Shown: positions 15,027 to 24,049, counted from the first letter of the stretch. The stretch: 64,000 nucleotides of DNA from Streptomyces althioticus (GCA_014649355.1 BMSW01000003.1:248001-312000); one strand, 5' to 3'. Program-made: numbers and translations. Notes: generated by a model from the letters alone, not told the origin.

Positions 15027-16415
15027 GTGGCGAACGACGCCAGCACCGTTTTCGACCTAGTGATCCTCGGCGGTGGCAGCGGTGGGTACGCCGCGGCCCT
15101 GCGCGGGGCGCAGCTGGGCCTGGACGTCGCCCTGATCGAGAAGGGCAAGGTCGGCGGTACCTGCCTGCACAACGGATGCATCCCCACCAAGGCCCTGCTG
15201 CACGCGGGTGAGATCGCCGACCAGGCCCGCGAGAGCGAGCAGTTCGGTGTGAAGGCCACCTTCGAGGGCATCGACATCGCGGCCGTCCACAAGTACAAGG
15301 ACGACGTGATCGCCGGCCTGTACAAGGGTCTTCAGGGGCTGATCGCCTCCCGCAAGATCACCTACATCGAGGGCGAGGGCCGGCTGTCCTCCCCCACCTC
15401 CGTCGACGTGAACGGCCAGCGCGTCCAGGGCCGCCACGTCCTGCTGGCGACCGGCTCCGTGCCGAAGTCGCTGCCGGGCCTGGAGATCGACGGCGACCGG
15501 ATCATCTCCTCCGACCACGCCCTGGTCCTGGACCGCGTGCCCACGTCCGCGATCGTCCTGGGCGGCGGCGTCATCGGGGTCGAGTTCGCGTCCGCGTGGA
15601 AGTCCTTCGGCACCGACGTCACGGTCATCGAGGGCATGAAGCACCTCGTCCCGGTCGAGGACGAGAACAGCTCCAAGCTGCTCGAGCGCGCGTTCCGCAA
15701 GCGCGGCATCAAGTTCAACCTGGGCACCTTCTTCGAGAAGGCCGAGTACACCCAGGACGGCGTCAAGGTCACCCTGGCGGACGGCAAGACGTTCGAGGCC
15801 GAGGTCCTGCTCGTCGCCGTCGGCCGCGGCCCGGTCTCGCAGGGCCTGGGCTACGAGGAGGCCGGGGTCGCCATGGACCGCGGCTACGTCCTGGTCGACG
15901 AGTACATGCGCACCAACGTGCCCACCGTCTCCGCCGTCGGTGACCTCGTCCCGACCCTTCAGCTCGCGCACGTCGGCTTCGCCGAGGGCATCCTGGTGGC
16001 GGAGCGGCTGGCCGGTCTGAAGACCGTCCCGATCGACTACGACGGCGTCCCGCGGGTGACGTACTGCCACCCCGAGGTCGCCTCCGTCGGCATCACCGAG
16101 GCCAAGGCCAAGGAGATCTACGGCGCGGACAAGGTCGTCGCCCTGAAGTACAACCTCGCGGGCAACGGCAAGAGCAAGATCCTGAAGACCGCGGGCGAGA
16201 TCAAGCTCGTCCAGGTCAAGGACGGTGCGGTGGTCGGCGTCCACATGGTCGGCGACCGTATGGGCGAGCAGGTCGGCGAGGCGCAGCTGATCTACAACTG
16301 GGAGGCGCTGCCGGCCGAGGTGGCCCAGCTCGTGCACGCCCACCCGACGCAGAACGAGGCGCTCGGCGAGGCCCACCTGGCCCTGGCCGGCAAGCCCCTC
16401 CACTCCCACGACTGA
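15027..16415 (+). CDS. lpdA: Dihydrolipoyl dehydrogenase (E3)
   Basis: 462 aa FAD enzyme. FAD-binding VILGGGSGGYAAALRGAQLG at residues 10-30; redox disulphide GGTCLHNGCIPTKAL (Cys46, Cys51); NAD-binding VLGGGVIGVEFASAW; second FAD motif TVSAVGDLVPTLQLAHVGF; C-terminal active-site His in VHAHPTQNEALGEAH. It re-oxidises the lipoyl group of 2-oxoacid dehydrogenase complexes. GTG at 15027 has GGAGGA 6 nt upstream. The E2 gene sucB follows 61 bp later. Confidence 0.97.
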   Translation: MANDASTVFDLVILGGGSGGYAAALRGAQLGLDVALIEKGKVGGTCLHNGCIPTKALLHAGEIADQARESEQFGVKATFEGIDIAAVHKYKDDVIAGLYKGLQGLIASRKITYIEGEGRLSSPTSVDVNGQRVQGRHVLLATGSVPKSLPGLEIDGDRIISSDHALVLDRVPTSAIVLGGGVIGVEFASAWKSFGTDVTVIEGMKHLVPVEDENSSKLLERAFRKRGIKFNLGTFFEKAEYTQDGVKVTLADGKTFEAEVLLVAVGRGPVSQGLGYEEAGVAMDRGYVLVDEYMRTNVPTVSAVGDLVPTLQLAHVGFAEGILVAERLAGLKTVPIDYDGVPRVTYCHPEVASVGITEAKAKEIYGADKVVALKYNLAGNGKSKILKTAGEIKLVQVKDGAVVGVHMVGDRMGEQVGEAQLIYNWEALPAEVAQLVHAHPTQNEALGEAHLALAGKPLHSHD

Positions 16416-16476
16416 GCCCATCGGTCACCGGGCGCGACGACACAGACTTCCGCACTTCTAAGGAGCAACCGAAACC

Positions 16477-18249
16477 ATGGCGGTTTCCGTAACCCTTCCG
16501 GCGCTCGGCGAGAGCGTCACCGAGGGCACTGTCACCCGCTGGCTGAAGGCCGAGGGCGAGCGCGTCGAGGCCGACGAGCCGCTGCTCGAGGTGTCGACCG
16601 ACAAGGTCGACACCGAGATCCCGGCCCCTGCCTCCGGCGTGCTGTCCTCCATCAAGGTCGCCGAGGACGAGACGGTCGAGGTCGGCGCCGAGCTGGCCCT
16701 GATCGACGACGGCAGCGGCGCCCCCGCGGCCACCGAGGCCCCGGCCGCCGAGCAGGCCGCCCCGCCGGCCCCCGCGCCGGAGCCGCAGGCCCAGCCGTCC
16801 ACCGAGCAGGCCGCCCCGGCCCCCGCCCCCACCGCCGAGGCCTCGGCCGGCGGCGGTTCCGCGCAGGGCACCGACGTGGTCCTGCCGGCGCTCGGCGAGT
16901 CCGTCACCGAGGGCACCGTCACCCGCTGGCTGAAGTCGGTGGGCGACACCGTCGAGGCCGACGAGCCGCTGCTCGAGGTGTCCACCGACAAGGTCGACAC
17001 CGAGATCCCCGCCCCCGCGTCCGGCACCCTGCTGGAGATCGTGGTCGGCGAGGACGAGACCGCCGAGGTCGGCGCGAAGCTCGCCGTCATCGGCGAGGCC
17101 GGCGCCGCTCCGGCCGCCGCCCCCGCGCAGGAGGCCCCGGCCGCCCCGGCGCAGCCCGAGCCCGCCCCGGCTCCGGAGCCCACCCCGGCTCCCGCCCCGG
17201 CCGCCCCGGCTCCGGCTCCGCAGCAGGCCGCTCCGGCCCCGGCCGCTCCTGCCCCGGCGCCCGCGCCGGCCCCGCAGGCGCCCGCCGCCCCGGCCCCGGC
17301 CGCCGCCCAGGCCTCGGACGACGGCGCCTACGTGACCCCGCTGGTGCGCAAGCTCGCCGCCGACAACGGCGTCGACCTGTCCACCGTCAAGGGCACCGGC
17401 GTCGGCGGCCGTATCCGCAAGCAGGACGTGCTCGCCGCCGCCGAGGCCGCGAAGGCCGCGGCTCCGGCCCCGGCCGCCGCTGCCGCCGCGCCCGCCGCGA
17501 AGAAGGCCCCCACCCTGGAGGCCTCCCCGCTGCGCGGCCAGACCGTGAAGATGCCGCGGATCCGCAAGGTCATCGGCGACAACATGGTCAAGGCCCTGCA
17601 CGAGCAGGCCCAGCTGTCCTCGGTCGTCGAGGTCGACGTCACGCGTCTGATGAAGCTGCGCGCCCGGGCCAAGGACGCGTTCGCGGCGCGCGAGGGCGTC
17701 AAGCTCTCCCCGATGCCGTTCTTCGTCAAGGCCGCGGCCCAGGCGCTGAAGGCCCACGCGCCGATCAACGCCAAGATCAACGAGGCCGAGGGGACCATCA
17801 CCTACTTCGACACCGAGAACATCGGTATCGCGGTGGACTCCGAGAAGGGCCTGATGACCCCGGTCATCAAGAACGCCGGCGACCTCAACATCGCCGGTAT
17901 CGCCAAGGCCACGGCGGAGCTGGCGGGCAAGGTCCGCGGCAACAAGATCACCCCGGACGAGCTGTCCGGCGCGACCTTCACCATCTCCAACACCGGGTCG
18001 CGCGGCGCGCTCTTCGACACGATCATCGTGCCGCCGGGCCAGGTCGCGATCCTCGGCATCGGCGCCACGGTCAAGCGTCCGGCCATCGTGGAGACCGAGG
18101 ACGGTCCCGTCATCGGCATCCGCGACATGACGTACCTGACCCTCTCCTACGACCACCGTCTGGTGGACGGCGCCGACGCGGCCCGTTACCTGACGGCGGT
18201 CAAGGCGATCCTGGAGGCGGGCGAGTTCGAGGTCGAGCTCGGTCTGTGA
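16477..18249 (+). CDS. sucB: 2-Oxoacid dehydrogenase E2 (dihydrolipoamide succinyltransferase type), two lipoyl domains
   Basis: 590 aa. Two nearly identical lipoyl domains, each with [15 protein letters not shown]; lipoylated Lys43 and Lys172. They are joined by long Ala/Pro linkers (about 85-125 and 210-285). Then an E3-binding domain ([17 protein letters not shown] to [12 protein letters not shown], about 285-325) and a catalytic domain from about 350 ending with [16 protein letters not shown] (catalytic His560). Forms the core of the 2-oxoglutarate (or pyruvate) dehydrogenase complex. Its lipoyl group would come from LipB and LipA encoded 14 kb away. RBS AAGGAG precedes the ATG. Confidence 0.95.
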   Translation: MAVSVTLPALGESVTEGTVTRWLKAEGERVEADEPLLEVSTDKVDTEIPAPASGVLSSIKVAEDETVEVGAELALIDDGSGAPAATEAPAAEQAAPPAPAPEPQAQPSTEQAAPAPAPTAEASAGGGSAQGTDVVLPALGESVTEGTVTRWLKSVGDTVEADEPLLEVSTDKVDTEIPAPASGTLLEIVVGEDETAEVGAKLAVIGEAGAAPAAAPAQEAPAAPAQPEPAPAPEPTPAPAPAAPAPAPQQAAPAPAAPAPAPAPAPQAPAAPAPAAAQASDDGAYVTPLVRKLAADNGVDLSTVKGTGVGGRIRKQDVLAAAEAAKAAAPAPAAAAAAPAAKKAPTLEASPLRGQTVKMPRIRKVIGDNMVKALHEQAQLSSVVEVDVTRLMKLRARAKDAFAAREGVKLSPMPFFVKAAAQALKAHAPINAKINEAEGTITYFDTENIGIAVDSEKGLMTPVIKNAGDLNIAGIAKATAELAGKVRGNKITPDELSGATFTISNTGSRGALFDTIIVPPGQVAILGIGATVKRPAIVETEDGPVIGIRDMTYLTLSYDHRLVDGADAARYLTAVKAILEAGEFEVELGL

Positions 18250-18287
18250 ACCGGGCGGTGACCCCGGGCCGCTGATCCGGTCCCTCG

Positions 18288-18330
18288 GTGCCCCCGTCCG
18301 GAAGCCCACACGGCTTCCGGACGGGGGCAC
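18288..18330 (+). terminator. Strong terminator after sucB
   Basis: Perfect 19-bp stem (GTGCCCCCGTCCGGAAGCC with its complement) and a CACAC loop, 38 nt after the stop. Confidence 0.88.
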
Positions 18331-18466
18331 CGTCACATGGGGCGTGTAAGTCTCGTCTCACCTGGGCGAAAGCGCCCCCGCGCGCCCCACCCGGGCGGGC
18401 TCCCGGCCGTATTGTCTATTCGTCAAAGCCCCCCGGGGGCCCGCGGGCCCCGCTAAGGAGCCCGTC

Positions 18467-19090
18467 ATGACCGCGCCCGTCGTCCACTCGCTGCGCGAGC
18501 AGATCCGCGAGCACATCCTGGAAGGGATCATCAGCGGGCGCTGGAAGCCGGGCGAGCGGATCGTGGAGCGGCGCATCGCGACCGAGCTTGAGGTCAGCCA
18601 GACGCCCGTGCGGGAGGCGCTGCGCGAGCTGGAGTCGCTGCGGCTGATCGAGTCGGCGCCGAACAAGGGCGTGCGGGTGCGGAACCTGACGGCGGCCGAC
18701 CTGGAGGAGAGCTACCCGGTCCGGGCCGGCCTGGAGGCGATCGCGGCGGAGCTGGCGGCGGCGCGGCTGGCGGAGGACTGCTCTGCGCTGGAGCCGCACG
18801 TGTCCGCGCTGTACGAGGCGGACCGGATGTCCGACGGGACCGCGCAGGTGCGGCACACGGTGGGGTTCCACCGGGAGCTGGTGCGGGCGGCGGGGAACTC
18901 GGTGCTGCTGCACACGTGGGAGGGGCTGGGGATCGAGGTGTTCACGGCGCTGTCGATACGGTGGCTGGGGACGGTGCAGCAGTCCTACGCGGAGGAGCAC
19001 GAGGAGCTGGTCGCGGCCTTCCGCCGCCGCGACCCGCGGATCGCGGAACTGGTCAAGTCCCACGTCCTCGGCTGCGCCCCGCGCGCCTGA
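18467..19090 (+). CDS. GntR-family (FCD) transcription regulator
   Basis: 207 aa. N-terminal winged helix: LREQIREHILEGIISGRWKPGERI, then ELEVSQTPVREALRELESLRLIE, the standard GntR helix-turn-helix. The C-terminal FCD-type domain is all helical, with ARPAL-like YPVRAGLEAIAAELAAARLA, VGFHRELVRAAGN and YAEEHEELVAAFRRRD; the Asp/His residues there usually bind a metal and a carboxylate ligand. ATG has AAGGAG upstream. It is followed by aceE, so it is a good candidate PDH regulator, like E. coli PdhR by position and family; its likely operator is the palindrome at 19314-19330. Confidence 0.9.
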   Translation: MTAPVVHSLREQIREHILEGIISGRWKPGERIVERRIATELEVSQTPVREALRELESLRLIESAPNKGVRVRNLTAADLEESYPVRAGLEAIAAELAAARLAEDCSALEPHVSALYEADRMSDGTAQVRHTVGFHRELVRAAGNSVLLHTWEGLGIEVFTALSIRWLGTVQQSYAEEHEELVAAFRRRDPRIAELVKSHVLGCAPRA

Positions 19091-19100
19091 GTGACCGTTT

Positions 19101-19144
19101 CGCGCAGTTCCCCGCGCCCCTGAAGGGGCGCGGGGAACTGCGCG
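19101..19144. terminator. Terminator built from two inverted copies of the core repeat
   Basis: CGCGCAGTTCCCCGCGCCCC faces its exact complement across a TGAA turn, giving a 20-bp perfect stem 10 nt after the gntR stop. The stem is made of the same element that is dispersed elsewhere in the window. Confidence 0.85.
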
Positions 19145-19312
19145 ACCAGCCACCGACGGCCCGCGGTCGCCACCCCGCCGCACCCCCCGTGCTCTTCCGC
19201 GCAACGCGCCCCTCACCTGCGCAAACGCGCGAAAATCCCGTCACCGCGTGCCACCGCCGGAGGCACCCCGTGCCGACTTTCTCCGGATCACGCGATTTTG
19301 CCCCTCAACCCT

Positions 19313-19342
19313 TTGATCGATCATCGATCACGGAGTTATTGT
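19313..19342 (+). promoter_or_regulatory. Probable aceE promoter
   Basis: -35 TTGATC (19313-19318), 18-bp spacer, -10 TATTGT (19337-19342). This is the best match to a housekeeping promoter seen in the window. Confidence 0.6.
19314..19330. promoter_or_regulatory. 17-bp palindromic operator candidate over the aceE -35 box
   Basis: TGATCGAT-C-ATCGATCA is a perfect inverted repeat with a single central base. Its place over the -35 box suggests repression, probably by the adjacent GntR protein (inference). Confidence 0.6.
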
Positions 19343-19346
19343 CGCC

Positions 19347-19370
19347 TGCGGACTTCCACCGAAGTCCGCA
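19347..19370 (+). promoter_or_regulatory. Hairpin in the aceE leader
   Basis: 9-bp stem TGCGGACTT / AAGTCCGCA with a CCACCG loop, just downstream of the predicted transcription start. Could stabilise the mRNA or be a second protein site. Confidence 0.45.
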
Positions 19371-19446
19371 GCCCTGTCCTGCCAAAGACAAAGGGCACCC
19401 CCGAACCCTTCTGAGGGCACCCCCTTCGACTGAGGAAGGCGGCGAC

Positions 19447-22149
19447 ATGACCGACCCCAACGCCATCCAGCCGAGCGAGCTCGACCAGCTCCCGGACCGC
19501 GACCCGGAGGAGACCGCCGAGTGGCAGGCCTCCCTGGACGCCGTGACCGCGGCGGCCGGGCCGCACCGTGCCGCGTACCTGATGCGGCGCACGCTGGAGC
19601 GTGCCGAGGGCGCCGGCGTCGCGCTGCCCAAGCTGCTCGAGACGGACTACGTCAACACGATCCCCACCGCGGCCGAGCCCGCGGTGGACGGCGACGAGGC
19701 GCTGGAGCAGCGCATCACCGCCTGGAACCGCTGGAACGCGGCGGCGATGGTGACCCGCGGCAGCAAGTACGGCGTGGGCGGCCACATCGCCACCTTCGCC
19801 TCGGCCGCGTGGCTCTACGAGACCGGCTTCAACCACTTCTTCCGCGGCAAGGAGGGGGACGGCTCCGGCGACCAGCTCTACATCCAGGGCCACGCCTCCC
19901 CCGGCATCTACGCCCGCGCGTTCCTCGACGGCCGGATCGGCGAGGAGCAGCTCGACAACTTCCGCCGTGAGGCGGGCGGCAACGGCCTGCCGTCCTACCC
20001 GCACCCGCGGCGTCTGCCCTGGCTGTGGGAGTTCCCCACCGTGTCGATGGGCCTCGGCCCGATCTCCGCGATCTACCAGGCGCGCTTCAACCGCTACCTG
20101 ACCAGCCGCGGCATCAAGGACGTCTCCGACTCCCACGTGTGGGCGTTCCTCGGCGACGGCGAGATGGACGAGCCCGAGTCGACGACCGCGCTCACCCTCG
20201 CCTCCCGCGAGCAGCTGGACAACCTGACCTTCGTCGTCAACTGCAACCTGCAGCGCCTCGACGGCCCGGTCCGCGCCAACTTCAAGATCGTCCAGGAGCT
20301 GGAGGCCCAGTTCCGCGGCGCCGGCTGGAACGTGATCAAGACCCTGTGGGGCACCGCCTGGGACGAGCTGTTCCAGCTCGACACCACGGGCGCCCTGGTC
20401 CGCCGCCTCCGCGAGGTGCCGGACGCGCAGGTGCAGACGTACCAGACGCGCGACGCCGCCTACATCCGCGAGGACTTCTTCGGCAAGGACCCGGCGCTCG
20501 TCGAGATGGCGAAGCTGCTGAGCGACGACAAGATCCTCGAGTGCTTCCACCTCTCGCGCGGCGGCCACGAGTCCCGCAAGGTGTACGCCGCGTACAAGGC
20601 CGCGCTGTCCCACAAGGGCGCGCCGACCGTGATCCTGGCGCAGACCGTCAAGGGCCACACCCTCGGTGAGGGCTTCGCGTCGAAGAACGCCAACCACCAG
20701 ATGAAGAAGCTGACGGTGGACGAGTTCAAGGCGATGCGCGACCGGCTCGAGCTGCCGATCCCGGACTCGCGGTTCGTCGACGGCGTGGTGCCCTACGTGC
20801 ACCCGGGCGCCGACTCCCCCGAGGTCCGCTACCTCCAGGAGCGCCGTGCCGCCCTCGGCGGCCCCGCCCCGGCCCGCCGCGTGCACCCGGTCGCGCCGCT
20901 GCCGCAGCCGGCCGACAAGGCGTTCTCCGCGTTCGACAAGGGCTCCGGCTCGCAGAACGTGGCCACCACGATGGCGTTTGTCCGCCTCGTCAAGGACCTG
21001 GTCCGCGACAAGGAGACCGGCAAGCGCTGGGTGCCCATCGTCCCCGACGAGGCGCGCACCTTCGGCATGGAGAGCCTCTTCCCGTCCCTCGGCATCTACT
21101 CTCCGATGGGCCAGACGTACGAGCCGGTCGACCGTGACCAGCTGATGTACTACAAGGAAGCCAAGAACGGCCAGATCTTCAACGAGGGGATCACCGAGGC
21201 CGGCGCCATGGCCGAGTTCATCGCCGCGTCGACGTCGTACTCGACGCACGGCGAGACGATGATCCCGTTCTACATCTACTACTCGATGTTCGGCTGGCAG
21301 CGCACCGGCGACCAGATGTGGCAGCTCGGCGACCAGCTGGGCCGCGGTTTCCTGGTCGGCGCCACCGCGGGCCGCACCACGCTGACCGGCGAGGGCCTCC
21401 AGCACGCCGACGGCCACTCCCCCGTCATCGCGGCGACCAACCCGGCCGCCCTGACGTACGACCCGGCGTTCGCCTACGAGATCGCGGTCATCGTCAAGGA
21501 GGGTCTGCGCCGGATGTTCGGCGAGGCGAAGCCGGACGAGGACCAGAACGTCTTCTACTACCTGACGGTCTACAACGAGCCGCTGCCGCAGCCCGCGAAG
21601 CCGCAGGCGGCGGGCGTCGACGAGGGCATCGTCAAGGGCCTGTACCGCTTCAACACGGCGGAGTCCGCCGGCCTGTCGCCCGCCGCCAACGCCCCGCGCA
21701 TCCAGCTGCTGGGCTCCGGCACGGCGATCCACTGGGCGCTGAAGGCGCAGGCGATGCTCGCCGAGGAGTGGGGCGTGTCCGCCGACGTGTGGTCCGCCAC
21801 CTCGTGGACCGAGCTGCGCCGCGACGCGATGGAGGCCGACGAGGCCCTGCTGCGCGGCGAGGACCGGGTGCCGTACGTCCGGCAGGCGCTCCAGGGCGCC
21901 GAGGGCCCGGTGCTGGCGGTGTCCGACTACATGCGCCAGGTCCCGGACCAGATCGCGCAGTGGGTCGAGCAGGACTACTCCTCGCTGGGCGCCGACGGCT
22001 TCGGCCTGTCGGACACCCGTGAGGCGGCCCGCCGCCACTTCGGCGTGGACGCCGAGTCGATCGTCGTCGCGGCCCTGGCCCAGCTCGCCCGCCGCGGCGA
22101 GGTGAAGGCCACCGCGGTGAAGGAGGCCCGGGAGAAGTACGGCCTGTAG
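19447..22149 (+). CDS. aceE: Pyruvate dehydrogenase E1, homodimeric type
   Basis: 900 aa, normal for the AceE type. Thiamine diphosphate site: GDGEMDEPESTTALTLA followed by VVNCNLQRLDGPVRANFKIV. Other landmarks: GHASPGIYARAFLDGR, TVKGHTLGEGFASKNANHQ, PDEARTFGMESLFP, SLFP-to-YSPMGQTYEPVD and FYIYYSMFGWQRTGDQMW. It decarboxylates pyruvate and loads acetyl on the E2 lipoyl arm. The E2 of this complex is not next to it, as usual in actinobacteria. ATG at 19447 after GAGGAAGGC. Probably controlled by the upstream GntR gene. Confidence 0.97.
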   Translation: MTDPNAIQPSELDQLPDRDPEETAEWQASLDAVTAAAGPHRAAYLMRRTLERAEGAGVALPKLLETDYVNTIPTAAEPAVDGDEALEQRITAWNRWNAAAMVTRGSKYGVGGHIATFASAAWLYETGFNHFFRGKEGDGSGDQLYIQGHASPGIYARAFLDGRIGEEQLDNFRREAGGNGLPSYPHPRRLPWLWEFPTVSMGLGPISAIYQARFNRYLTSRGIKDVSDSHVWAFLGDGEMDEPESTTALTLASREQLDNLTFVVNCNLQRLDGPVRANFKIVQELEAQFRGAGWNVIKTLWGTAWDELFQLDTTGALVRRLREVPDAQVQTYQTRDAAYIREDFFGKDPALVEMAKLLSDDKILECFHLSRGGHESRKVYAAYKAALSHKGAPTVILAQTVKGHTLGEGFASKNANHQMKKLTVDEFKAMRDRLELPIPDSRFVDGVVPYVHPGADSPEVRYLQERRAALGGPAPARRVHPVAPLPQPADKAFSAFDKGSGSQNVATTMAFVRLVKDLVRDKETGKRWVPIVPDEARTFGMESLFPSLGIYSPMGQTYEPVDRDQLMYYKEAKNGQIFNEGITEAGAMAEFIAASTSYSTHGETMIPFYIYYSMFGWQRTGDQMWQLGDQLGRGFLVGATAGRTTLTGEGLQHADGHSPVIAATNPAALTYDPAFAYEIAVIVKEGLRRMFGEAKPDEDQNVFYYLTVYNEPLPQPAKPQAAGVDEGIVKGLYRFNTAESAGLSPAANAPRIQLLGSGTAIHWALKAQAMLAEEWGVSADVWSATSWTELRRDAMEADEALLRGEDRVPYVRQALQGAEGPVLAVSDYMRQVPDQIAQWVEQDYSSLGADGFGLSDTREAARRHFGVDAESIVVAALAQLARRGEVKATAVKEAREKYGL

Positions 22150-22163
22150 GGCAGGAGTTGCGG

Positions 22164-22207
22164 GAGGCCCCCGTCGTCACGCGCGTGCGCGTGGCGGCGG
22201 GGGCCTC
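22164..22207 (+). terminator. Terminator after aceE
   Basis: Long stem: GAGGCCCCCG pairs with CGGGGGCCTC and CACGCGC with GCGCGTG, with a short mismatch between. It begins 14 nt after the stop. Confidence 0.82.
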
Positions 22208-22222
22208 TTGCATGATGGGCGC

Positions 22223-23209
22223 ATGCGTGCTGCCCGGTTGATCAAGATGGTGTTGCTGCTGCAGTCCCGGCCCTCCATGACCGCCGCCGAGCTGGCCCGG
22301 GAGCTGGAGGTGTCGGAGCGTACGGTCACCCGTGACGCGCAGGCGCTGTCGGAGGCGGGCGTGCCGGTGTACGCGGACCGGGGGCGGATCGGCGGCTACC
22401 GGCTGGTCGGCGGGTACCGGACCCGGCTGACGGGGCTGGCGCGCGGCGAGGCGGAGGCGCTGTTCCTCTCGGGGGTGCCGGGCGCGCTGCGGGAGATGGG
22501 CCTGGAGGACGCGGCCTCGGCGGCCCGGCTGAAGGTGTCCGCCGCGCTGCTGCCGTCGCTGCGGGACGCCTCGCGGACGGCCGCGCAGCGGTTCCACCTG
22601 GACGCGCCGAACTGGTTCCGGGAGCCCGAGACGCCGGAGCTGCTGCCGGCGGTGGCGGACGCGGTGTGGGACGACCGGCGGATCGGCGCCCGCTACCGGC
22701 GCGGGTCCGGGGAGCGGCGGCAGGAGGTGGAGCGGCAGCTGGAGCCGTACGGGCTCGTGCTGAAGGCGGGTGTCTGGTACCTGTGCGCGCGGGTCGCGGG
22801 GCGGGACTCCTTCCGGGTGTACCGGATCGACCGGTTCACGGCGGTGGAGCCGTGTGAGGAGCGGTTCGAGCGGGCCGAGGACTTCGACCTGCCGGCGTTC
22901 TGGGAGGAGCGTGCGGAGCAGTTCGCGCGGTCGATCCTGCGGGCGGAGGTGGTGGTGCGGCTGTCGGCGGAGGGGGTGCGGAGGCTGCCGTACGCGGTGG
23001 ACTCCGGCGTGGCGCGGGAGGTGCTGGAAGGGGTGGCCGCGCCCGGGGACGGGGAGTGGGTGACGGTGACGCTGCCCGTCGAGTCCGAGGAGGTGGCGCG
23101 GACGCAGTTGGCTTCGCTGGGGGCGGAGGCGGAGGTTGTGGAGCCGGACTCGTTGCGGGAGTTCTTCGCCTCCGAGGCGGAGAGGGTGGTGCGGTTGTAC
23201 CGGGGGTGA
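22223..23209 (+). CDS. HTH/WYL-domain transcription regulator (YafY-like)
   Basis: 328 aa. N-terminal DeoR-like helix-turn-helix (ARLIKMVLLLQSRPSMTAAELARELEVSERTVTRDAQAL), then RGRIGGYRLVGGYRTRLTGL, a WYL domain around GSGERRQEVERQLEPYGLVLKAGVWYLCARV with FRVYRIDRF, and a WCX C-terminal extension. WYL proteins sense nucleotides or other ligands; the target is not known. ATG at 22223 was chosen; it has no Shine-Dalgarno sequence but a CATGAT hexamer 6 nt upstream. Ends near the composite repeat at 23250. Confidence 0.9.
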   Translation: MRAARLIKMVLLLQSRPSMTAAELARELEVSERTVTRDAQALSEAGVPVYADRGRIGGYRLVGGYRTRLTGLARGEAEALFLSGVPGALREMGLEDAASAARLKVSAALLPSLRDASRTAAQRFHLDAPNWFREPETPELLPAVADAVWDDRRIGARYRRGSGERRQEVERQLEPYGLVLKAGVWYLCARVAGRDSFRVYRIDRFTAVEPCEERFERAEDFDLPAFWEERAEQFARSILRAEVVVRLSAEGVRRLPYAVDSGVAREVLEGVAAPGDGEWVTVTLPVESEEVARTQLASLGAEAEVVEPDSLREFFASEAERVVRLYRG

Positions 23210-23249
23210 GAGCAGGGTTTTTCGCCCCCTCCGCCCCTTTCCCTCCCGT

Positions 23250-23312
23250 CCCTGGGGGCTTCGCCCCCGGACCCCCTTTTGCGCAGTTCCCCGCGCCCCT
23301 GGGGGGTGAATG
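23250..23312 (+). repeat. Second composite repeat (CTTCG hairpin plus core)
   Basis: Same arrangement as 9601-9661: GGGGGCTTCGCCCCC, ACCCCCTT, core at 23281-23300, GGGGTGA tail. It lies between two co-directional genes. Confidence 0.8.
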
Positions 23313-23331
23313 GGTCGATGCTTGTCTCGTG

Positions 23332-23853
23332 ATGGACGAGACGGAGTTCTGGGCGTTGGTGGACGGGGCTCGGGAGGATGCCGAGGGGGATCCCGAGGAG
23401 CAGGCCGATCTGCTCGTGGAGCGGCTCGTGCTGCTGGACCCCGAGGCCGTGCTGGACTTCGCCCGTCACTTCGAGGCGCGCTACCAGCGCGCGTACCGCT
23501 GGGACCTGTGGGGCGCCGCGTGGGTGCTGCTGGACGGATGCAGCGACGACGCCTTCGACTTCTTCCGGTGCTGGCTCATCGGCCAGGGCCGTGAGGTGTT
23601 CGAGGGCGCGCTGCACGACCCGGACGCGCTCGCCGAGCTCCTCGACGACTTCGACGAGGAGGTCGACGGTGACGCCGAGGACCTGGGCTACGCGGCCGAC
23701 GAGGCGTACGAGCAGCTCACCGGGCTGGTGATGCCCGACCTCGGCCTCCCTCCGGCTCCCGAGGAGCCGGAGGGCACGCCGCTCGACTTCGAGAACGAGG
23801 CGCTGCTCGCCGCGCGCTACCCGCGGCTGTGGGAGAGGTTCCGCGGGGACTGA
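23332..23853 (+). CDS. DUF4240 protein
   Basis: 173 aa, strongly acidic. Starts MDETEFWALVDGAREDAEGD, with a helical core (RYQRAYRWDLWGAAWVLLDGCSDDAFDFFRCWLIGQGREVFEGAL) typical of DUF4240, and an acidic Pro-rich C-terminus (PPAPEEPEGTPLDFENEALL). DUF4240 proteins are scattered in bacteria with no proven function; some sit in immunity or toxin-linked settings, which I do not see here. ATG at 23332 (a GTG directly before it is possible); no clear Shine-Dalgarno. The preceding repeat element occupies the upstream region. Confidence 0.82.
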   Translation: MDETEFWALVDGAREDAEGDPEEQADLLVERLVLLDPEAVLDFARHFEARYQRAYRWDLWGAAWVLLDGCSDDAFDFFRCWLIGQGREVFEGALHDPDALAELLDDFDEEVDGDAEDLGYAADEAYEQLTGLVMPDLGLPPAPEEPEGTPLDFENEALLAARYPRLWERFRGD

Positions 23854-23872
23854 GCCGCGGGCCGGGCGCCGG

Positions 23873-24049
23873 TCACAGGCGCCGGTGGGGGCTCTGCGCG
23901 TGGCGCAGGGGGGCCGCGTTGGCCTGCATGAGGGCGGAGGCCGTGGAGGCTGCGGGGCCGAGGACGACGGCCGCGGCGGCGCACAGGGCGGTCCAGGGGC
24001 GGCGCAGGGCGTCCGCCCAGGGGGTACTTCGGTCAGGGGTGTCGCTCAT
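23873..24049 (-). CDS. Small protein (58 aa) overlapping the amidase stop
   Basis: MSDTPDRSTPWADALRRPW, then a hydrophobic segment TALCAAAAVVLGPAASTASAL and a short polar tail. It looks like a single membrane helix or a secretion signal. Its ATG overlaps the stop of the amidase gene by 4 bp (ATGA), the usual mark of translational coupling in this genome. No function recognised; low sequence complexity means it could be spurious. Confidence 0.5.
   Translation of the reverse strand: MSDTPDRSTPWADALRRPWTALCAAAAVVLGPAASTASALMQANAAPLRHAQSPHRRL

Larger units (their letters stand above)
19145..19446 (+). promoter_or_regulatory. aceE upstream region (302 bp)
   Basis: First part is GC-rich with nothing recognised. 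From 19290 it becomes AT-richer and holds a promoter, a palindrome and a leader hairpin (listed separately), then a purine-rich GAGGAAGGC before the ATG. Confidence 0.7.

Noticed and set aside
16690..17330. Repeated sequence within sucB that could suggest a DNA repeat array
   Set aside because: It is explained by two lipoyl domains and Ala/Pro linkers in a coding frame.
16216..18336. 706-codon minus frame opposite sucB with long Gly/Arg runs
   Set aside because: Antisense of the Ala/Pro linkers of SucB; low complexity only.
19336..22038. 900-codon open frame on the minus strand opposite aceE
   Set aside because: Shadow of the aceE gene; no domain-like sequence, while aceE shows complete E1 motifs.
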